Source: Sphingopyxis sp. H073 (lineage in GTDB: Bacteria > Pseudomonadota > Alphaproteobacteria > Sphingomonadales > Sphingomonadaceae). Taken from it: a stretch of DNA of 64,000 nt. Below the pieces are notes generated by a model. That model did not search any database and was not told the DNA's origin. It saw nothing but the letters and a program-made list of their open reading frames with translations. Shown piece after piece: positions 9,326 through 17,307 of this stretch (position 1 is its first letter; each line of letters opens with the position of its first letter). The stretch covers positions 310,001 to 374,000 of the forward strand of contig NZ_LNSG01000001.1 of assembly GCF_001468395.1 (NCBI RefSeq), in the 5' to 3' direction. The translations under genes were made by a program, and so were the position numbers.

Positions 9326-9753
9326 CCTCCCTTTTTCGAACCCGCGCCTGCGGGCCGCCCAAACTGAATTGTGCTAAAGGGGAGGGGCTGAGACCAGACG
9401 TGGCAAAGCGCGCCGGGCCGGAACGGCCAAGTGCCTGCGTGTATCCCGCTTGCCAGCAAGGCTGGTCATCGTCCTCTCCCACCGGCGTCGGGGAAGTACG
9501 CCGGCATCTCCTGATTACGGCCCGCTCGAGCGAACTCTGTAATGCCCCGAAGGTGCGCCGAGTTGACGAAAGCGTCAAGTCACTTGTTACGCCAAAAACC
9601 GTCGGAAATTCAGGCGAGTCCCGAAATGGAAAAAGCGCAGATTCCGCAACGTAAACTTGGCAGGGGCCGATAAATTATTGACGTACCGGGGTTGCGCATC
9701 GCGCGCTTCGCGCCGAAATGTGCGGCATTGATGCAACAGTGAAGGCAGGGTGG
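9326..9753. other. Divergent intergenic region between a TonB receptor and folE
   Basis: No believable gene is present. The stretch holds small palindromes: CCCGC/GCGGG at 9341-9354, and CCGGCGT (9482-9488) with ACGCCGG (9498-9504) around a 9-base spacer. It also holds the second copy of the TTCCGyAACGTAAACT motif at 9642-9657. It must contain promoters for both flanking genes, but none is clear by eye. Confidence 0.6.
9642..9657 (+). promoter_or_regulatory. Shared upstream motif TTCCGyAACGTAAACT, copy 2
   Basis: TTCCGCAACGTAAACT, differing in one base from the copy at 3540-3555 and in the same orientation, about 97-112 bases before the chosen folE start. Exact conservation of 15 of 16 bases in non-coding DNA before two unrelated genes suggests a regulator site or promoter element. 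Confidence 0.35.
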
Positions 9754-10350
9754 ATGGCAAAGGTGGAACTGGGCGCGGACGGCAAGCCCGTGGTCCCGGA
9801 CGAGGTGCTGGGGGCGGTGCGCACGCTGATCGAATGGGCCGGCGACGATCCGACGCGCGAGGGGCTGGTCGATACGCCGCGGCGCGTCGCGCGCGCGTGG
9901 CTCGAATATTGCCAGGGCTATGCCGAAGATCCGGCGATCCATCTGTCGCGCACCTTCGAGGAGGTCGGCGGCTATGACGAGATCGTGATGCTGCGCGACA
10001 TTCCGTTCCAGTCGCATTGCGAACACCATATGGCACCGATCACCGGCAAGGCGTCGATCGCCTATCTGCCGCGCGACCGGGTCGTCGGCATTTCGAAACT
10101 CGCGCGCGTGCTCAACGGTTTCGCGCGGCGCCTGCAGGTGCAGGAGCGGCTGACCGCCGAAGTCGCCAAATGCATCTGGGACAATTTGCACCCGCACGGC
10201 GTTGCGGTGGTGATCGACGCGCAGCATGGCTGCATGACCGGGCGCGGCGTCCGCACCCCGGGCGTGGGCATGGTCACCAGCCGCCTGCTCGGCTGCTTCC
10301 TCGACGATGAGCGCAGCCGCAAGGAAGTGCTCGCGCTGATGGGATATTGA
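9754..10350 (+). CDS. folE: GTP cyclohydrolase I
   Basis: Converts GTP to 7,8-dihydroneopterin triphosphate, the first step of folate and pterin synthesis; a cytosolic homodecamer in known members. The zinc ligands are visible as Cys89 and His92 in SHCEHH and Cys160 in GCMTGRG. The stretch RLQVQERLT and the C-terminal TSRLLGCF are typical of the family. An upstream in-frame ATG at 9718 has no ribosome site, whereas the ATG at 9754 follows GAAGG and AGGG, so 198 residues is preferred. A pterin carbinolamine dehydratase gene lies 1.7 kb away. Confidence 0.95.
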   Translation: MAKVELGADGKPVVPDEVLGAVRTLIEWAGDDPTREGLVDTPRRVARAWLEYCQGYAEDPAIHLSRTFEEVGGYDEIVMLRDIPFQSHCEHHMAPITGKASIAYLPRDRVVGISKLARVLNGFARRLQVQERLTAEVAKCIWDNLHPHGVAVVIDAQHGCMTGRGVRTPGVGMVTSRLLGCFLDDERSRKEVLALMGY

Positions 10351-10363
10351 GGGGGCGCCGCTC

Positions 10364-11011
10364 CTATTCGCGCAAACCCCTGAGCGCCGCGCCCGCCGCG
10401 AAGGGGCCGATCACCGTCAACAGCAGGCTCGCCGCGCCGAGCAGCTTCATCGCACCGCGCCCCGAGGGGTCGAGCATCCCCGCACCGAAGATCAGCATCG
10501 GGACCGCCAGCGGCAGAACGAGCAGGCCGCCGATCGCGCTGCCACCCTTGAGGTTGGCGGTCAGCGCCGCGCTCAGCACCGCGAGCGAGGCAAGCGCCGG
10601 GATCGCAAGGGCAAGGCCCGTTGCGAGCGTGTGGACCCGCGTCGCATCCTGCGCCAGCAGCGCGGCGGCGGGGAGCAGCGCGACGAGTAGGGGCAGGCCG
10701 AAGCCGACGGCATGAGCCGCGATCTTGACCGCTGCGACCGCTTCGTCGGCGAAACCGCGCACCGCCAGCTGGTCGAGCACTCCTGCCTCACGATCGGGAC
10801 GCACGAGGCGGTCGATCGGAAGCAGCGCGGCGAGGAGGGCCGCGACCCACATCATCCCGCCGCCGGTCCGCGCGAGCAGCGGCGCGTCGGGTCCGACCGC
10901 GAAGGGAAAGGCGGTCGCGACGAGCAAAAAGAAGACGACCGGCAGCCACAGCGCCCCGCTGCCCCACGCGCGGCGCAGGTCGCGCCAGAACAGGGCGATG
11001 AGCGCCGTCAT
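10364..11011 (-). CDS. ccmB: Heme exporter CcmB (cytochrome c maturation permease)
   Basis: Integral inner-membrane subunit of the CcmABCD complex, which releases holo-CcmE for cytochrome c maturation. 215 residues with about six hydrophobic segments; the N-terminus ALFWRDLRRAW and the following VGPDAPLLARTGGGMMWVAA and DREAGVLDQL match the family. Its ATG overlaps the ccmA stop (ATGA at 11008-11011), so the two are translationally coupled. No ccmC, ccmD or ccmE is in the window. Confidence 0.93.
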   Translation of the reverse strand: MTALIALFWRDLRRAWGSGALWLPVVFFLLVATAFPFAVGPDAPLLARTGGGMMWVAALLAALLPIDRLVRPDREAGVLDQLAVRGFADEAVAAVKIAAHAVGFGLPLLVALLPAAALLAQDATRVHTLATGLALAIPALASLAVLSAALTANLKGGSAIGGLLVLPLAVPMLIFGAGMLDPSGRGAMKLLGAASLLLTVIGPFAAGAALRGLRE

Positions 11012-11592
11012 GCGAGCGCGCCCATGTCGAGTTCGGCCAGATCGGAAATGCCGAGCGTGAAATGCGAGGCGAGCAACACCGCGCCGCCGTTGGCGCGATG
11101 CTTCGCGATCGCCGCGACCAACCGCGCCTGCGCCGCATCGTCCATGCCGTTGGCGGGTTCGTCGAGCAGCCAGATCGGCGCGCTGCTGGCGATGACGCGC
11201 GCCATCGCGGCGCGTTTGCGCTGGCCGGTCGAGAGCATCGAGACCGGCACTTCGGCGAGCGAAGCCAGCGCCATGTCGTCCATCGCGCTAGTGACGGCAG
11301 GACCGTCGACGGTATCGACCCGCGCCCAGAAATCGAGCGCCTTGCGCAGCGGCAGCTCGGGGTCGAGCGCCGCGGCCTCGTCGATCAGCGCGATGCGCTC
11401 GCGGCGCGTTACCGTGCCGGCCGCGGGCCGCAGCAGCCCCGCGGCGAGCCGGATCAGGCTCGACTTGCCGGCTCCATTCGGTCCGCGCAGCCACAGCGCT
11501 TCGCCACGGCCCAGCGCCAGCGACAGCCCCTCGAACAACAGCCGGTCGCCGCGGATGCATGCCACGCCGTCGAGCCGCAAAAGCTCGGTCAC
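11008..11592 (-). CDS. ccmA: Cytochrome c maturation ATPase CcmA
   Basis: ABC ATPase partner of CcmB. The Walker A motif GPNGAGKS is at residues 37-44, the signature is LSTGQRKRAAMAR, and Walker B is WLLDEP. The natural start is the GTG at 11592, which overlaps the stop of the upstream zinc peptidase (GTGA). The frame stays open further upstream, but that extension overlaps the peptidase and is not family-like. 194 residues is normal for CcmA. Confidence 0.93.
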   Translation of the reverse strand: MTELLRLDGVACIRGDRLLFEGLSLALGRGEALWLRGPNGAGKSSLIRLAAGLLRPAAGTVTRRERIALIDEAAALDPELPLRKALDFWARVDTVDGPAVTSAMDDMALASLAEVPVSMLSTGQRKRAAMARVIASSAPIWLLDEPANGMDDAAQARLVAAIAKHRANGGAVLLASHFTLGISDLAELDMGALA

Positions 11593-12017
11593 GCCATGTC
11601 TTCCAGCGCGTGCATGTCGTCGTCGGAAAAGCCGAAATGATGGCCGATCTCGTGGATCAGCACATGGCGCACCAGCCAGTCGAGGCGCTCGCCGCCCTCG
11701 ATCCATTCGACGAGAATGGGGATGCGGTAGAGCGTCACCCGGTCGGGCATCCCGCCGCTCTGGTCGATGCTGCGCTCGGTGAGCGGGCGCCCTTCGTACA
11801 GGCCGGTGAGGTCATAGGGATGCTCGATATCGAGCGAAGCAAGCGTTTCGTCGTCGGCGAATTCCGCAATCTCGATCACGACGTCCCGGATGTGCGGCTT
11901 GAAGACGGCGGGCATGGTCTCGAGCGCCACCTCGGCCATCGCGAAGATCGCATCGGCATCGGGGGCGGTTCCCGTCCAGCCGGGCGGAAGTCGGGTCGTG
12001 GCACTCTTGTCGCTCAT
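11589..12017 (-). CDS. Small zincin-like metallopeptidase family protein
   Basis: A 142-residue protein of the PF06262 (Zincin_1) type. The zinc-binding HExxH reads [14 protein letters not shown], with HEIGH at about residues 122-126 close to the C-terminus, which is characteristic. The start at 12017 is supported by AGGAAGGGC upstream. It is the first gene of a three-gene unit with ccmA and ccmB, sharing a 4-base overlap with ccmA. Members are common in actinobacteria and alphaproteobacteria, but their substrate is not known. A role in cytochrome maturation is suggested only by linkage. Confidence 0.85.
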   Translation of the reverse strand: MSDKSATTRLPPGWTGTAPDADAIFAMAEVALETMPAVFKPHIRDVVIEIAEFADDETLASLDIEHPYDLTGLYEGRPLTERSIDQSGGMPDRVTLYRIPILVEWIEGGERLDWLVRHVLIHEIGHHFGFSDDDMHALEDMA

Positions 12018-12069
12018 CGCGCCCTTCCTTATGGCGGCGGCTCGGCCTTTACCAGCGGGAGAAAATGCG

Positions 12070-12357
12070 ATGGTCCGGAAACTCGACGATGCGGAGCGCG
12101 CGGCGCTGTTCGCGCGCTTTCCCGAATGGACCCACGAGCCGGTGCGCGACGGCATCACCCGCCGGTTCAGGTTCGACGATTTCGCGCAGGCGTTCGGCTT
12201 TATGGCGAGCGTCGCGATCATTGCAGAGAAAATGGACCATCATCCCGAATGGTCGAACGTCTATAATCGGGTCGACATATTGCTGACGACGCATGACGCA
12301 GAAGGACTGTCGGAACGCGACGTCGCGCTCGCCGAAGCGATCGAGGCTTTGCTTTAG
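12070..12357 (+). CDS. Pterin-4a-carbinolamine dehydratase
   Basis: Dehydrates 4a-hydroxytetrahydropterin during pterin cofactor recycling. The 95-residue length is right and the active-site motif [16 protein letters not shown] (from about residue 55) is complete, including the paired histidines. It is divergent from the zincin gene with only 52 bases between. No phenylalanine hydroxylase is in the window, so the physiological partner is unknown. The linkage to folE may be chance. Confidence 0.93.
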   Translation: MVRKLDDAERAALFARFPEWTHEPVRDGITRRFRFDDFAQAFGFMASVAIIAEKMDHHPEWSNVYNRVDILLTTHDAEGLSERDVALAEAIEALL

Positions 12358-12401
12358 GTAGGGGGCGGGGTTCGGCCCAGCCCGGTTCTGCCGGCAAAGA
12401 A

Positions 12402-12432
12402 AAAGGCCCCGGAACCTTGTCCCGGGGCCTTT
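12402..12432. terminator. Terminator between the dehydratase gene and rplI
   Basis: A perfect 11-bp stem AAAGGCCCCGG (12402-12412) with CCGGGGCCTTT (12422-12432), and a 9-base loop. The A-rich left flank gives a U-rich tail for the rplI transcript on the minus strand. The right flank is weaker, but the hairpin may also stop plus-strand transcription. Confidence 0.85.
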
Positions 12433-12459
12433 CCTGTCTCTTGCGAGAGGAGAGGGAGC

Positions 12460-13086
12460 TTAGGCTTCCTCGCCTTCGTCCGCGGCGGGCGCTTCGGCAG
12501 CCAGCTCCGACGGGGGCGTGGCGTCCTCGAACTCGTCTTCGCTGTCGGGCTCGAGGGCCGAGGCAACCGCTTCGGCCTGTTCTTCCTCGAACATGGCGGC
12601 GATCACGTCGATGCCCTGCTTCTGCATTTCGGCTTCGTCCGGCGAGCGCGCGACGTTGACCTGAACGGTCACGACGACTTCGGGGTGCAGCTTCACCTTG
12701 ACGTCGAACAGGCCGAGCGACTTGATCGGGCGTTCGAGCTCGACCATCGCCTTGGTGATGTTCGCGGCGCCGTCCTCGACCAGCGCGTCGACGATGTCAC
12801 GCACCGAGACCGAACCATAAAGCTGGCCGGTGTTCGACGCCTGACGGATCAGGACGACCTGCTTGCCGTCGACATCCTTGGCATGGCCTTCGGCGGCGGT
12901 ACGGCGTTCGGCGTTGTCGGCCTCGATCTTCGAGCGGTTGGCTTCGAACAGCTTGCGGTTGGCTTCGTTCGCGCGCAGCGCCTTGTTGTTGGGCAACAGG
13001 AAGTTGCGGGCAAAGCCGTTCTTGACGGTGACGACATCGCCGATACCGCCCAGTTTCTCGATACGTTCGAGCAGGATGATTTCCAT
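12460..13086 (-). CDS. rplI: 50S ribosomal protein L9
   Basis: Large-subunit protein with an N-terminal domain MEIILLERIEKLGGIGDVV, a long connecting helix (residues 41-75) and a C-terminal RNA-binding domain. At 208 residues it is longer than the usual 150. The extra C-terminal 50-60 residues are acidic and Ala-rich (EEEQAEAVASALEPDSED onward), as is common in sphingomonads. It is the last gene of rpsF-rpsR-rplI, 13 bases after rpsR, and ends at a strong terminator. Confidence 0.97.
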   Translation of the reverse strand: MEIILLERIEKLGGIGDVVTVKNGFARNFLLPNNKALRANEANRKLFEANRSKIEADNAERRTAAEGHAKDVDGKQVVLIRQASNTGQLYGSVSVRDIVDALVEDGAANITKAMVELERPIKSLGLFDVKVKLHPEVVVTVQVNVARSPDEAEMQKQGIDVIAAMFEEEQAEAVASALEPDSEDEFEDATPPSELAAEAPAADEGEEA

Positions 13087-13099
13087 CGGTCCGCGCTCC

Positions 13100-13324
13100 T
13101 TACTTTACAATGTAGGGGAGCAGGCCGATGTGGCGGGCGCGCTTGATCGCCTTCGCCAGCTCGCGCTGCTTCTTGGTGGACACCGCGGTGATCCGCGACG
13201 GGACGATCTTGCCGCGCTCCGACAGGTAACCCTGGAGCAGGCGGACGTCCTTGAAATCGATGACCGGTGCGTCCTTCGCGCTGAAGGGGCAGGTCTTGCG
13301 GCGGCGGAAAAAGGGTCGTGCCAT
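13100..13324 (-). CDS. rpsR: 30S ribosomal protein S18
   Basis: 74 residues, full length. The basic N-terminus [14 protein letters not shown] and the core [19 protein letters not shown] are diagnostic. It binds 16S rRNA as a heterodimer with S6, which is encoded 11 bases upstream. Confidence 0.97.
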   Translation of the reverse strand: MARPFFRRRKTCPFSAKDAPVIDFKDVRLLQGYLSERGKIVPSRITAVSTKKQRELAKAIKRARHIGLLPYIVK

Positions 13325-13335
13325 TGTCGTTATCC

Positions 13336-13701
13336 TTATTCTTCGCCGTCGCGGTCACGGCCACGGCCGCCGCGGCGTTCCTGCTTGCGCATCATCACCG
13401 ACGGACCCTTTTCGAGTTCGTCGACCTTGATGGTGAGCCAGCGGATGATATCTTCGTTGATCGACGCCTGACGCTCGATCTCGGCGATGGCTTCGCCCGA
13501 CACTTCGGCCGACACCATCACATAATGGCCCTTGCGGTTCTTCGCGATCTTGTACGCGAGCTGCTTGAGGCCCCAGGTTTCGGTCTTGTGGACCTGCCCC
13601 TTATATTCGGTCACGATGCCCGCGACACCTTCGGCGAGCGCATCGACCTGAGCCTGGCTCAGGTCCTGACGCGCGATAAAGACATGCTCGTAAAACGGCA
13701 T
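13336..13701 (-). CDS. rpsF: 30S ribosomal protein S6
   Basis: 121 residues starting [20 protein letters not shown], with the core [16 protein letters not shown]. The C-terminal tail is Arg/Gly/Glu rich. It is the first gene of the operon. The upstream 158 bases hold GC-rich stems, including a CCGG-bounded one at about 13758-13772, which could serve as an S6:S18 autoregulatory leader. That idea rests only on position. Confidence 0.97.
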   Translation of the reverse strand: MPFYEHVFIARQDLSQAQVDALAEGVAGIVTEYKGQVHKTETWGLKQLAYKIAKNRKGHYVMVSAEVSGEAIAEIERQASINEDIIRWLTIKVDELEKGPSVMMRKQERRGGRGRDRDGEE

Positions 13702-13788
13702 GGTTTGCGTCCTTCGATTTGGCCGATCGCTGATTCCGCGCCAATCGCGAAACCCCTCCGGCTGTCGTCCGGCTTTGCGTATTGGTGC

Positions 13789-13825
13789 AAAGCAAACGGG
13801 GCGATGGCAACGTGGCCTCGCCCCG
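13789..13825 (-). terminator. Probable terminator of the Mpl-like ligase gene
   Basis: An 8-bp stem CGGGGCGA (13797-13804) with TCGCCCCG (13818-13825). Read on the minus strand it is followed by TTTGCTTT. It lies 35 bases past the ligase stop and before the rpsF leader. Confidence 0.5.
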
Positions 13826-13859
13826 GATGAGCGCGCCTATACAGATTCGCGCGCGGAAA

Positions 13860-15245
13860 TCAAGCTTGGCCGAGCTTTTCCAGCAACTCGCGTCCGAATT
13901 CGGTCAGCGTGTCGTCGCGCGCGCCGAGGATCAGGATGCGGTCGCCGGGCTTCGCTTCACCCAGCATCGCGGCGCCGCATTCGGCGCGGGTGGCGAGATG
14001 CACCGCGTCGCCGCCGCCTGCGACGATATCGGCGACGAGCTTTTCGCTGCCGACGCTGCGGTCGACGGTGCCGCCGAAATAGACGGGGTCGCTGACGTAC
14101 AGCTTGTCGCCTTCGCGCATGCCCTTCGCAAAGCTCGCCGCGAGTTCGGCGCCCATCTGGCGGAGCGGGCCGTAGCCGTGCGGCTGGAAAAAGAGCAACG
14201 CGCGGCCGGGCAGTTCGGCGACCGCGGCGAGGGTCGCGGCAACCTTGTCGGGATTGTGCGCGAAATCGTCGATCGCGGTGACGCCGTTCGCCTGACCGAG
14301 CACCTCATAGCGGCGGGCGAGGCCCGCGAAGCTTGCGAGCGCCGCCACCGCCTCTGCGACGGGAACGCCGGCGGCGTGCGTCGCCGCAATCGCGGCGAGC
14401 GCATTGGCGGCATTGTGGCGGCCGGGCATCCGCAGGGCCGCGGCGCGCGCGGTGCTTTCGACATTCACGGTAAAGCGGCACCCATCGGGAAGGGCTTCGA
14501 AGTCGCTGCCCCGCACGTGCGCCGTGTCCGTGAAGCCGAAGGTGGCGACATTGGCGCCGACGAGCAACGGCGCTGATTCGGCGTCGTCGGCGTTGATAAT
14601 CGCGACGCGTGCTTTCGCGGCGAAGTCGCCGAAGAGTTGGTGGAGCTCTTCGAGGCTCTTGTGGTCCAGGCTGATGTTGGTGACCACCGCAACGTCGGGC
14701 CGGTAAAGCGCGATCGACCCGTCGCTTTCATCGACTTCGCTGACATAGGTGGCGGCATCGCCGACGAGCGCGCTCGCAAAGGGCATCGCGTCGCTGGCGA
14801 AATTGCGCATCACCGCGCCGTTCATCACCGTCGGCTTGCGGCCCGCGCTTTCGAGAATCCACCCGATCATCCCCGTCACGGTCGACTTGCCGCTGGTGCC
14901 GCCGACGCCGATCGCCAGTTCGGCCTCGTTGAAGAGCGCGGCATTGAGGTCGGCGCGGGTCAGGCGCGGCAAGCCGAGCGCGTTCGCGGCGGCGACATCG
15001 GGCACGCTGTCCTCGACAGCGGCCGAAGCGACAAGTGTCTGCCCTGCGGCGACGCCGCTGCCGTCTTGCGCGAAGAGCGCGATACCCTGCCGTTCGATCC
15101 AGTCGAACTTGTCCGGCGAGCGCCCCTGGTCGCGGCTGCGATCGGAGCCCGCGACCGCGCTTCCGCGCGCCGCGACGATCATTGCGAGCGGCAGCATTCC
15201 CGACCCGCCGACGCCGCAGAAGAAATAGGATTTGTTTTCCGACAT
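13860..15245 (-). CDS. Mur ligase family protein, Mpl-like or second MurC
   Basis: A 461-residue ATP-dependent ligase with all three Mur domains: an N-terminal Rossmann part (YFFCGVGGSGMLPLAMI), the ATP-binding GGTSGKST at residues 115-122, and a C-terminal domain with DDFAHNPDKV. The canonical murC of the dcw cluster is at 35.1 kb, so this is a paralogue. DDFAH in the C-terminal domain is closer to Mpl (which re-attaches the recycled tripeptide to UDP-MurNAc) than to the DDYAHHP of the window's MurC. The divergent neighbour is an LD-carboxypeptidase, the enzyme that makes the tripeptide, which supports a recycling role. The exact substrate remains an inference. Confidence 0.75.
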   Translation of the reverse strand: MSENKSYFFCGVGGSGMLPLAMIVAARGSAVAGSDRSRDQGRSPDKFDWIERQGIALFAQDGSGVAAGQTLVASAAVEDSVPDVAAANALGLPRLTRADLNAALFNEAELAIGVGGTSGKSTVTGMIGWILESAGRKPTVMNGAVMRNFASDAMPFASALVGDAATYVSEVDESDGSIALYRPDVAVVTNISLDHKSLEELHQLFGDFAAKARVAIINADDAESAPLLVGANVATFGFTDTAHVRGSDFEALPDGCRFTVNVESTARAAALRMPGRHNAANALAAIAATHAAGVPVAEAVAALASFAGLARRYEVLGQANGVTAIDDFAHNPDKVAATLAAVAELPGRALLFFQPHGYGPLRQMGAELAASFAKGMREGDKLYVSDPVYFGGTVDRSVGSEKLVADIVAGGGDAVHLATRAECGAAMLGEAKPGDRILILGARDDTLTEFGRELLEKLGQA

Positions 15246-15298
15246 GGCGCGGCGTTATGGCCTTGAGGGAGGGTTTGCAACTGGCACTCGCCCCGATT

Positions 15299-15382
15299 TC
15301 CGTTCGTGTCGAGCGAGGTCGAGACACCTGTCGGGATGGCGCAAGGCTGAAGGGCATCTCGACTTCGCTCGATGCGAACGGA
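15299..15382. repeat. REP-like inverted repeat between the Mpl-like gene and ldcA
   Basis: Two 28-base arms (15299-15326 and 15355-15382) are inverted near-copies built on TCGAGCGArGTCGAGA, with a few mismatches and about 28 bases between. This is the style of interspersed palindrome common in sphingomonad intergenic DNA. Its right arm ends about 12 bases before the ldcA start, so it would form a hairpin in that leader. Confidence 0.75.
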
Positions 15383-15394
15383 TATGGGGGATTC

Positions 15395-16222
15395 ATGCGT
15401 ATAGGAATCGTCGCCCCCAGTACCCCCATCCTGCCCGACGATGCCGAGGCGGTGCGCGCGATCGCCAGCATTGGTTATCCCGATGTCGAGCTGGAATTCG
15501 ACCCGCAATGTTTCGCGGTCCACGGCCATTTCGCGGGTGAGGACGGGCACCGTTTTGCGGCGCTCGTCGACATGGCGAACCGGCCCGATATCGAGGCGAT
15601 CTGGTTTGCGCGCGGCGGCTATGGCGCCTGCCGCATCGCCGAGGATGCGGTCGCTGCGATGACTCCGGCGGCGCGCGGCAAGGCGTTCCTCGGCTATTCC
15701 GACCAGGGCAATCTGCTCGGCGCGCTCTATCGCGACGGCTTCGACCATGTCGCGCACGGGCCGATGGTCGCCGACATCCGCCGCACCGGGGGCGATGCTG
15801 CGATCGCGCGCGCGCTCGACTGGCTCGTCGCGCGCGATCCCGCCGCGTGCGAGCCGGGGCTCGGGCACGGCGCACGCCACGCGGCGTTCAACCTGATGAC
15901 CTTGTCGATGCTGCTCGGCACCCCGCTCGAGCCCGATCTGTCTGGGCATATCCTGCTTGTCGAGGAGGTGAGCGAATATCTCTACGCCTTCGACCGCGCC
16001 TTCTTTCATGTCGCGACCTATCTCGCGCCGCGCGGGCTCGCGGGGATCCGGCTCGGCCGCGTCAGCGACGTGCCCGAGAACGACCGGCCGTTCGGGGTGG
16101 AGGCCGAGGACATCGCCCGCGACTGGTGCGCCCGCACCGGCATTCCGTATCTCGGCCGCGCCGACATCGGCCATGACGCGGCGAACAAGGTCGTACCCTT
16201 CGGCTTGCATCGCGCGGGGTGA
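15395..16222 (+). CDS. ldcA: LD-carboxypeptidase (peptidase S66)
   Basis: Removes the terminal D-Ala from murein tetrapeptides during peptidoglycan recycling. The N-terminus MRIGIVAPS is the family start and is preceded by ATGGGGG. The nucleophile is Ser102 in FLGYSDQGNL, preceded by ARGGYG. The catalytic Glu and His fit LLVEEVSEYLYAFDR and ADIGHDAANKVVPFG. 275 residues, with no signal peptide, so it is cytosolic like E. coli LdcA. It is divergent from the Mpl-like ligase, the next enzyme in the same pathway. Confidence 0.9.
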   Translation: MRIGIVAPSTPILPDDAEAVRAIASIGYPDVELEFDPQCFAVHGHFAGEDGHRFAALVDMANRPDIEAIWFARGGYGACRIAEDAVAAMTPAARGKAFLGYSDQGNLLGALYRDGFDHVAHGPMVADIRRTGGDAAIARALDWLVARDPAACEPGLGHGARHAAFNLMTLSMLLGTPLEPDLSGHILLVEEVSEYLYAFDRAFFHVATYLAPRGLAGIRLGRVSDVPENDRPFGVEAEDIARDWCARTGIPYLGRADIGHDAANKVVPFGLHRAG

Positions 16223-16239
16223 GCGCATAGGCGCCCACT

Positions 16240-16329
16240 CGTCGCCCCCGCGAAGGCGGGCGCCGTTGTCGGCCTAACCCGACGGCGAAGTATAAACCTC
16301 CAGCGGCCCCCGCCTTCGCGGGGGCGACG
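16240..16329. repeat. Perfect 21-bp inverted repeat before fabD
   Basis: CGTCGCCCCCGCGAAGGCGGG (written here as arm 16240-16260) is exactly inverted at 16309-16329. The 48-base spacer includes a smaller CGCCG/CGGCG stem. It resembles the widespread alphaproteobacterial CCCGCGAAGGCGGG palindromes. It ends 16 bases before the fabD ATG and leaves little room for a separate promoter. Confidence 0.85.
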
Positions 16330-16345
16330 ATATAGGGACAGGGTC

Positions 16346-17284
16346 ATGCGCGCATTCATCTTTCCGGGTCAGGGCAGCCAGTCGGTTGGCATGGGCAAGG
16401 CGCTCGCCGATGCATCGCCGGTCGCCCGCGAAGTGTTTCAGGAGGTCGACGAGGCGCTCGGTCAGAAGCTGTTCAAGCTGATGAGCGAAGGCCCCGAATA
16501 CCAGCTCACGCTTACCGAAAATGCCCAGCCCGCGATCATGGCGAACGCGATCGCGACCTTGCGCGTGCTGGAGAAGGAAGGCGGCGTCACGCTCGCCGCC
16601 ACGGCCGATTATGTCGCGGGCCACAGCCTCGGCGAATATAGCGCGCTCTGCGCCGCCGGTGCCTTCGACCTTTCGACGACAGCGCGGCTGCTCAAGACGC
16701 GCGGGCAGGCGATGCAGGCGGCGGTGCCCGTCGGCGTCGGCGCGATGGCGGCGCTGCTCGGCGCCGATATCGACACCGCGCAGAAGCTCGCCGATGCCGC
16801 GGCCGAGGGCGAGGTCTGCACCGTCGCCAACGACAATGACCCGTCGCAAGTCGTGATCTCGGGCCACAAGGGTGCGGTCGAGCGTGCGGTGGCGCTGGTC
16901 AAGGACTTCGGGATCAAGCGCGGTGTGCTGCTGCCCGTGTCGGCGCCCTTCCACTGCCCGCTGATGCAGCCCGCCGCCGATGCGATGGCCGAAGCGCTGG
17001 GCACGAACCCGCCCGCCGCACCGTTTGTACCCGTCGTCGCCAATGTCACCGCGAGCCCGGTCAGCGATGCCGGCACGATTCGCGACCTGCTGGTCAGCCA
17101 GGTCACCAGCCGCGTCCGCTGGCGCGAAAGCGTCGGCGCGATGGAGGAGATCGGCGTCGCACAGTTCGTCGAGTTCGGCGGCAAGGTGCTTTCGCCGATG
17201 GTCAAGCGCAGCGCGTCGGGCGAGGTGGAGACGGTCAGCGTGATTTCGATGGACGATATCGAGGCGCTGCTAAAAACGCTCTAA
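16346..17284 (+). CDS. fabD: Malonyl-CoA:ACP transacylase
   Basis: Loads malonyl groups onto acyl carrier protein for fatty acid elongation. 312 residues starting MRAFIFPGQGSQ. The nucleophile is Ser94 in AGHSLGEYSAL, the catalytic His is in VSAPFHCPLM, and the late motif VEFGGKVLSPMVKR is typical. fabG follows after 23 bases with a good ribosome site. The usual acpP and fabF do not follow. Confidence 0.96.
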   Translation: MRAFIFPGQGSQSVGMGKALADASPVAREVFQEVDEALGQKLFKLMSEGPEYQLTLTENAQPAIMANAIATLRVLEKEGGVTLAATADYVAGHSLGEYSALCAAGAFDLSTTARLLKTRGQAMQAAVPVGVGAMAALLGADIDTAQKLADAAAEGEVCTVANDNDPSQVVISGHKGAVERAVALVKDFGIKRGVLLPVSAPFHCPLMQPAADAMAEALGTNPPAAPFVPVVANVTASPVSDAGTIRDLLVSQVTSRVRWRESVGAMEEIGVAQFVEFGGKVLSPMVKRSASGEVETVSVISMDDIEALLKTL

Positions 17285-17307
17285 GCTTCAGATTTCAGGA
17301 GAATAAC

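Noticed and set aside
6347..9367. A 1006-residue plus-strand open frame opposite the receptor at 6368-9319
   Set aside because: Same reason: repeated Val/Asp/Arg text, no domain, and a firm gene on the other strand.
9400..9654. An 84-residue open frame in the intergenic region before folE
   Set aside because: No ribosome site, low-complexity Ser/Arg text, and the region holds regulatory-looking palindromes.
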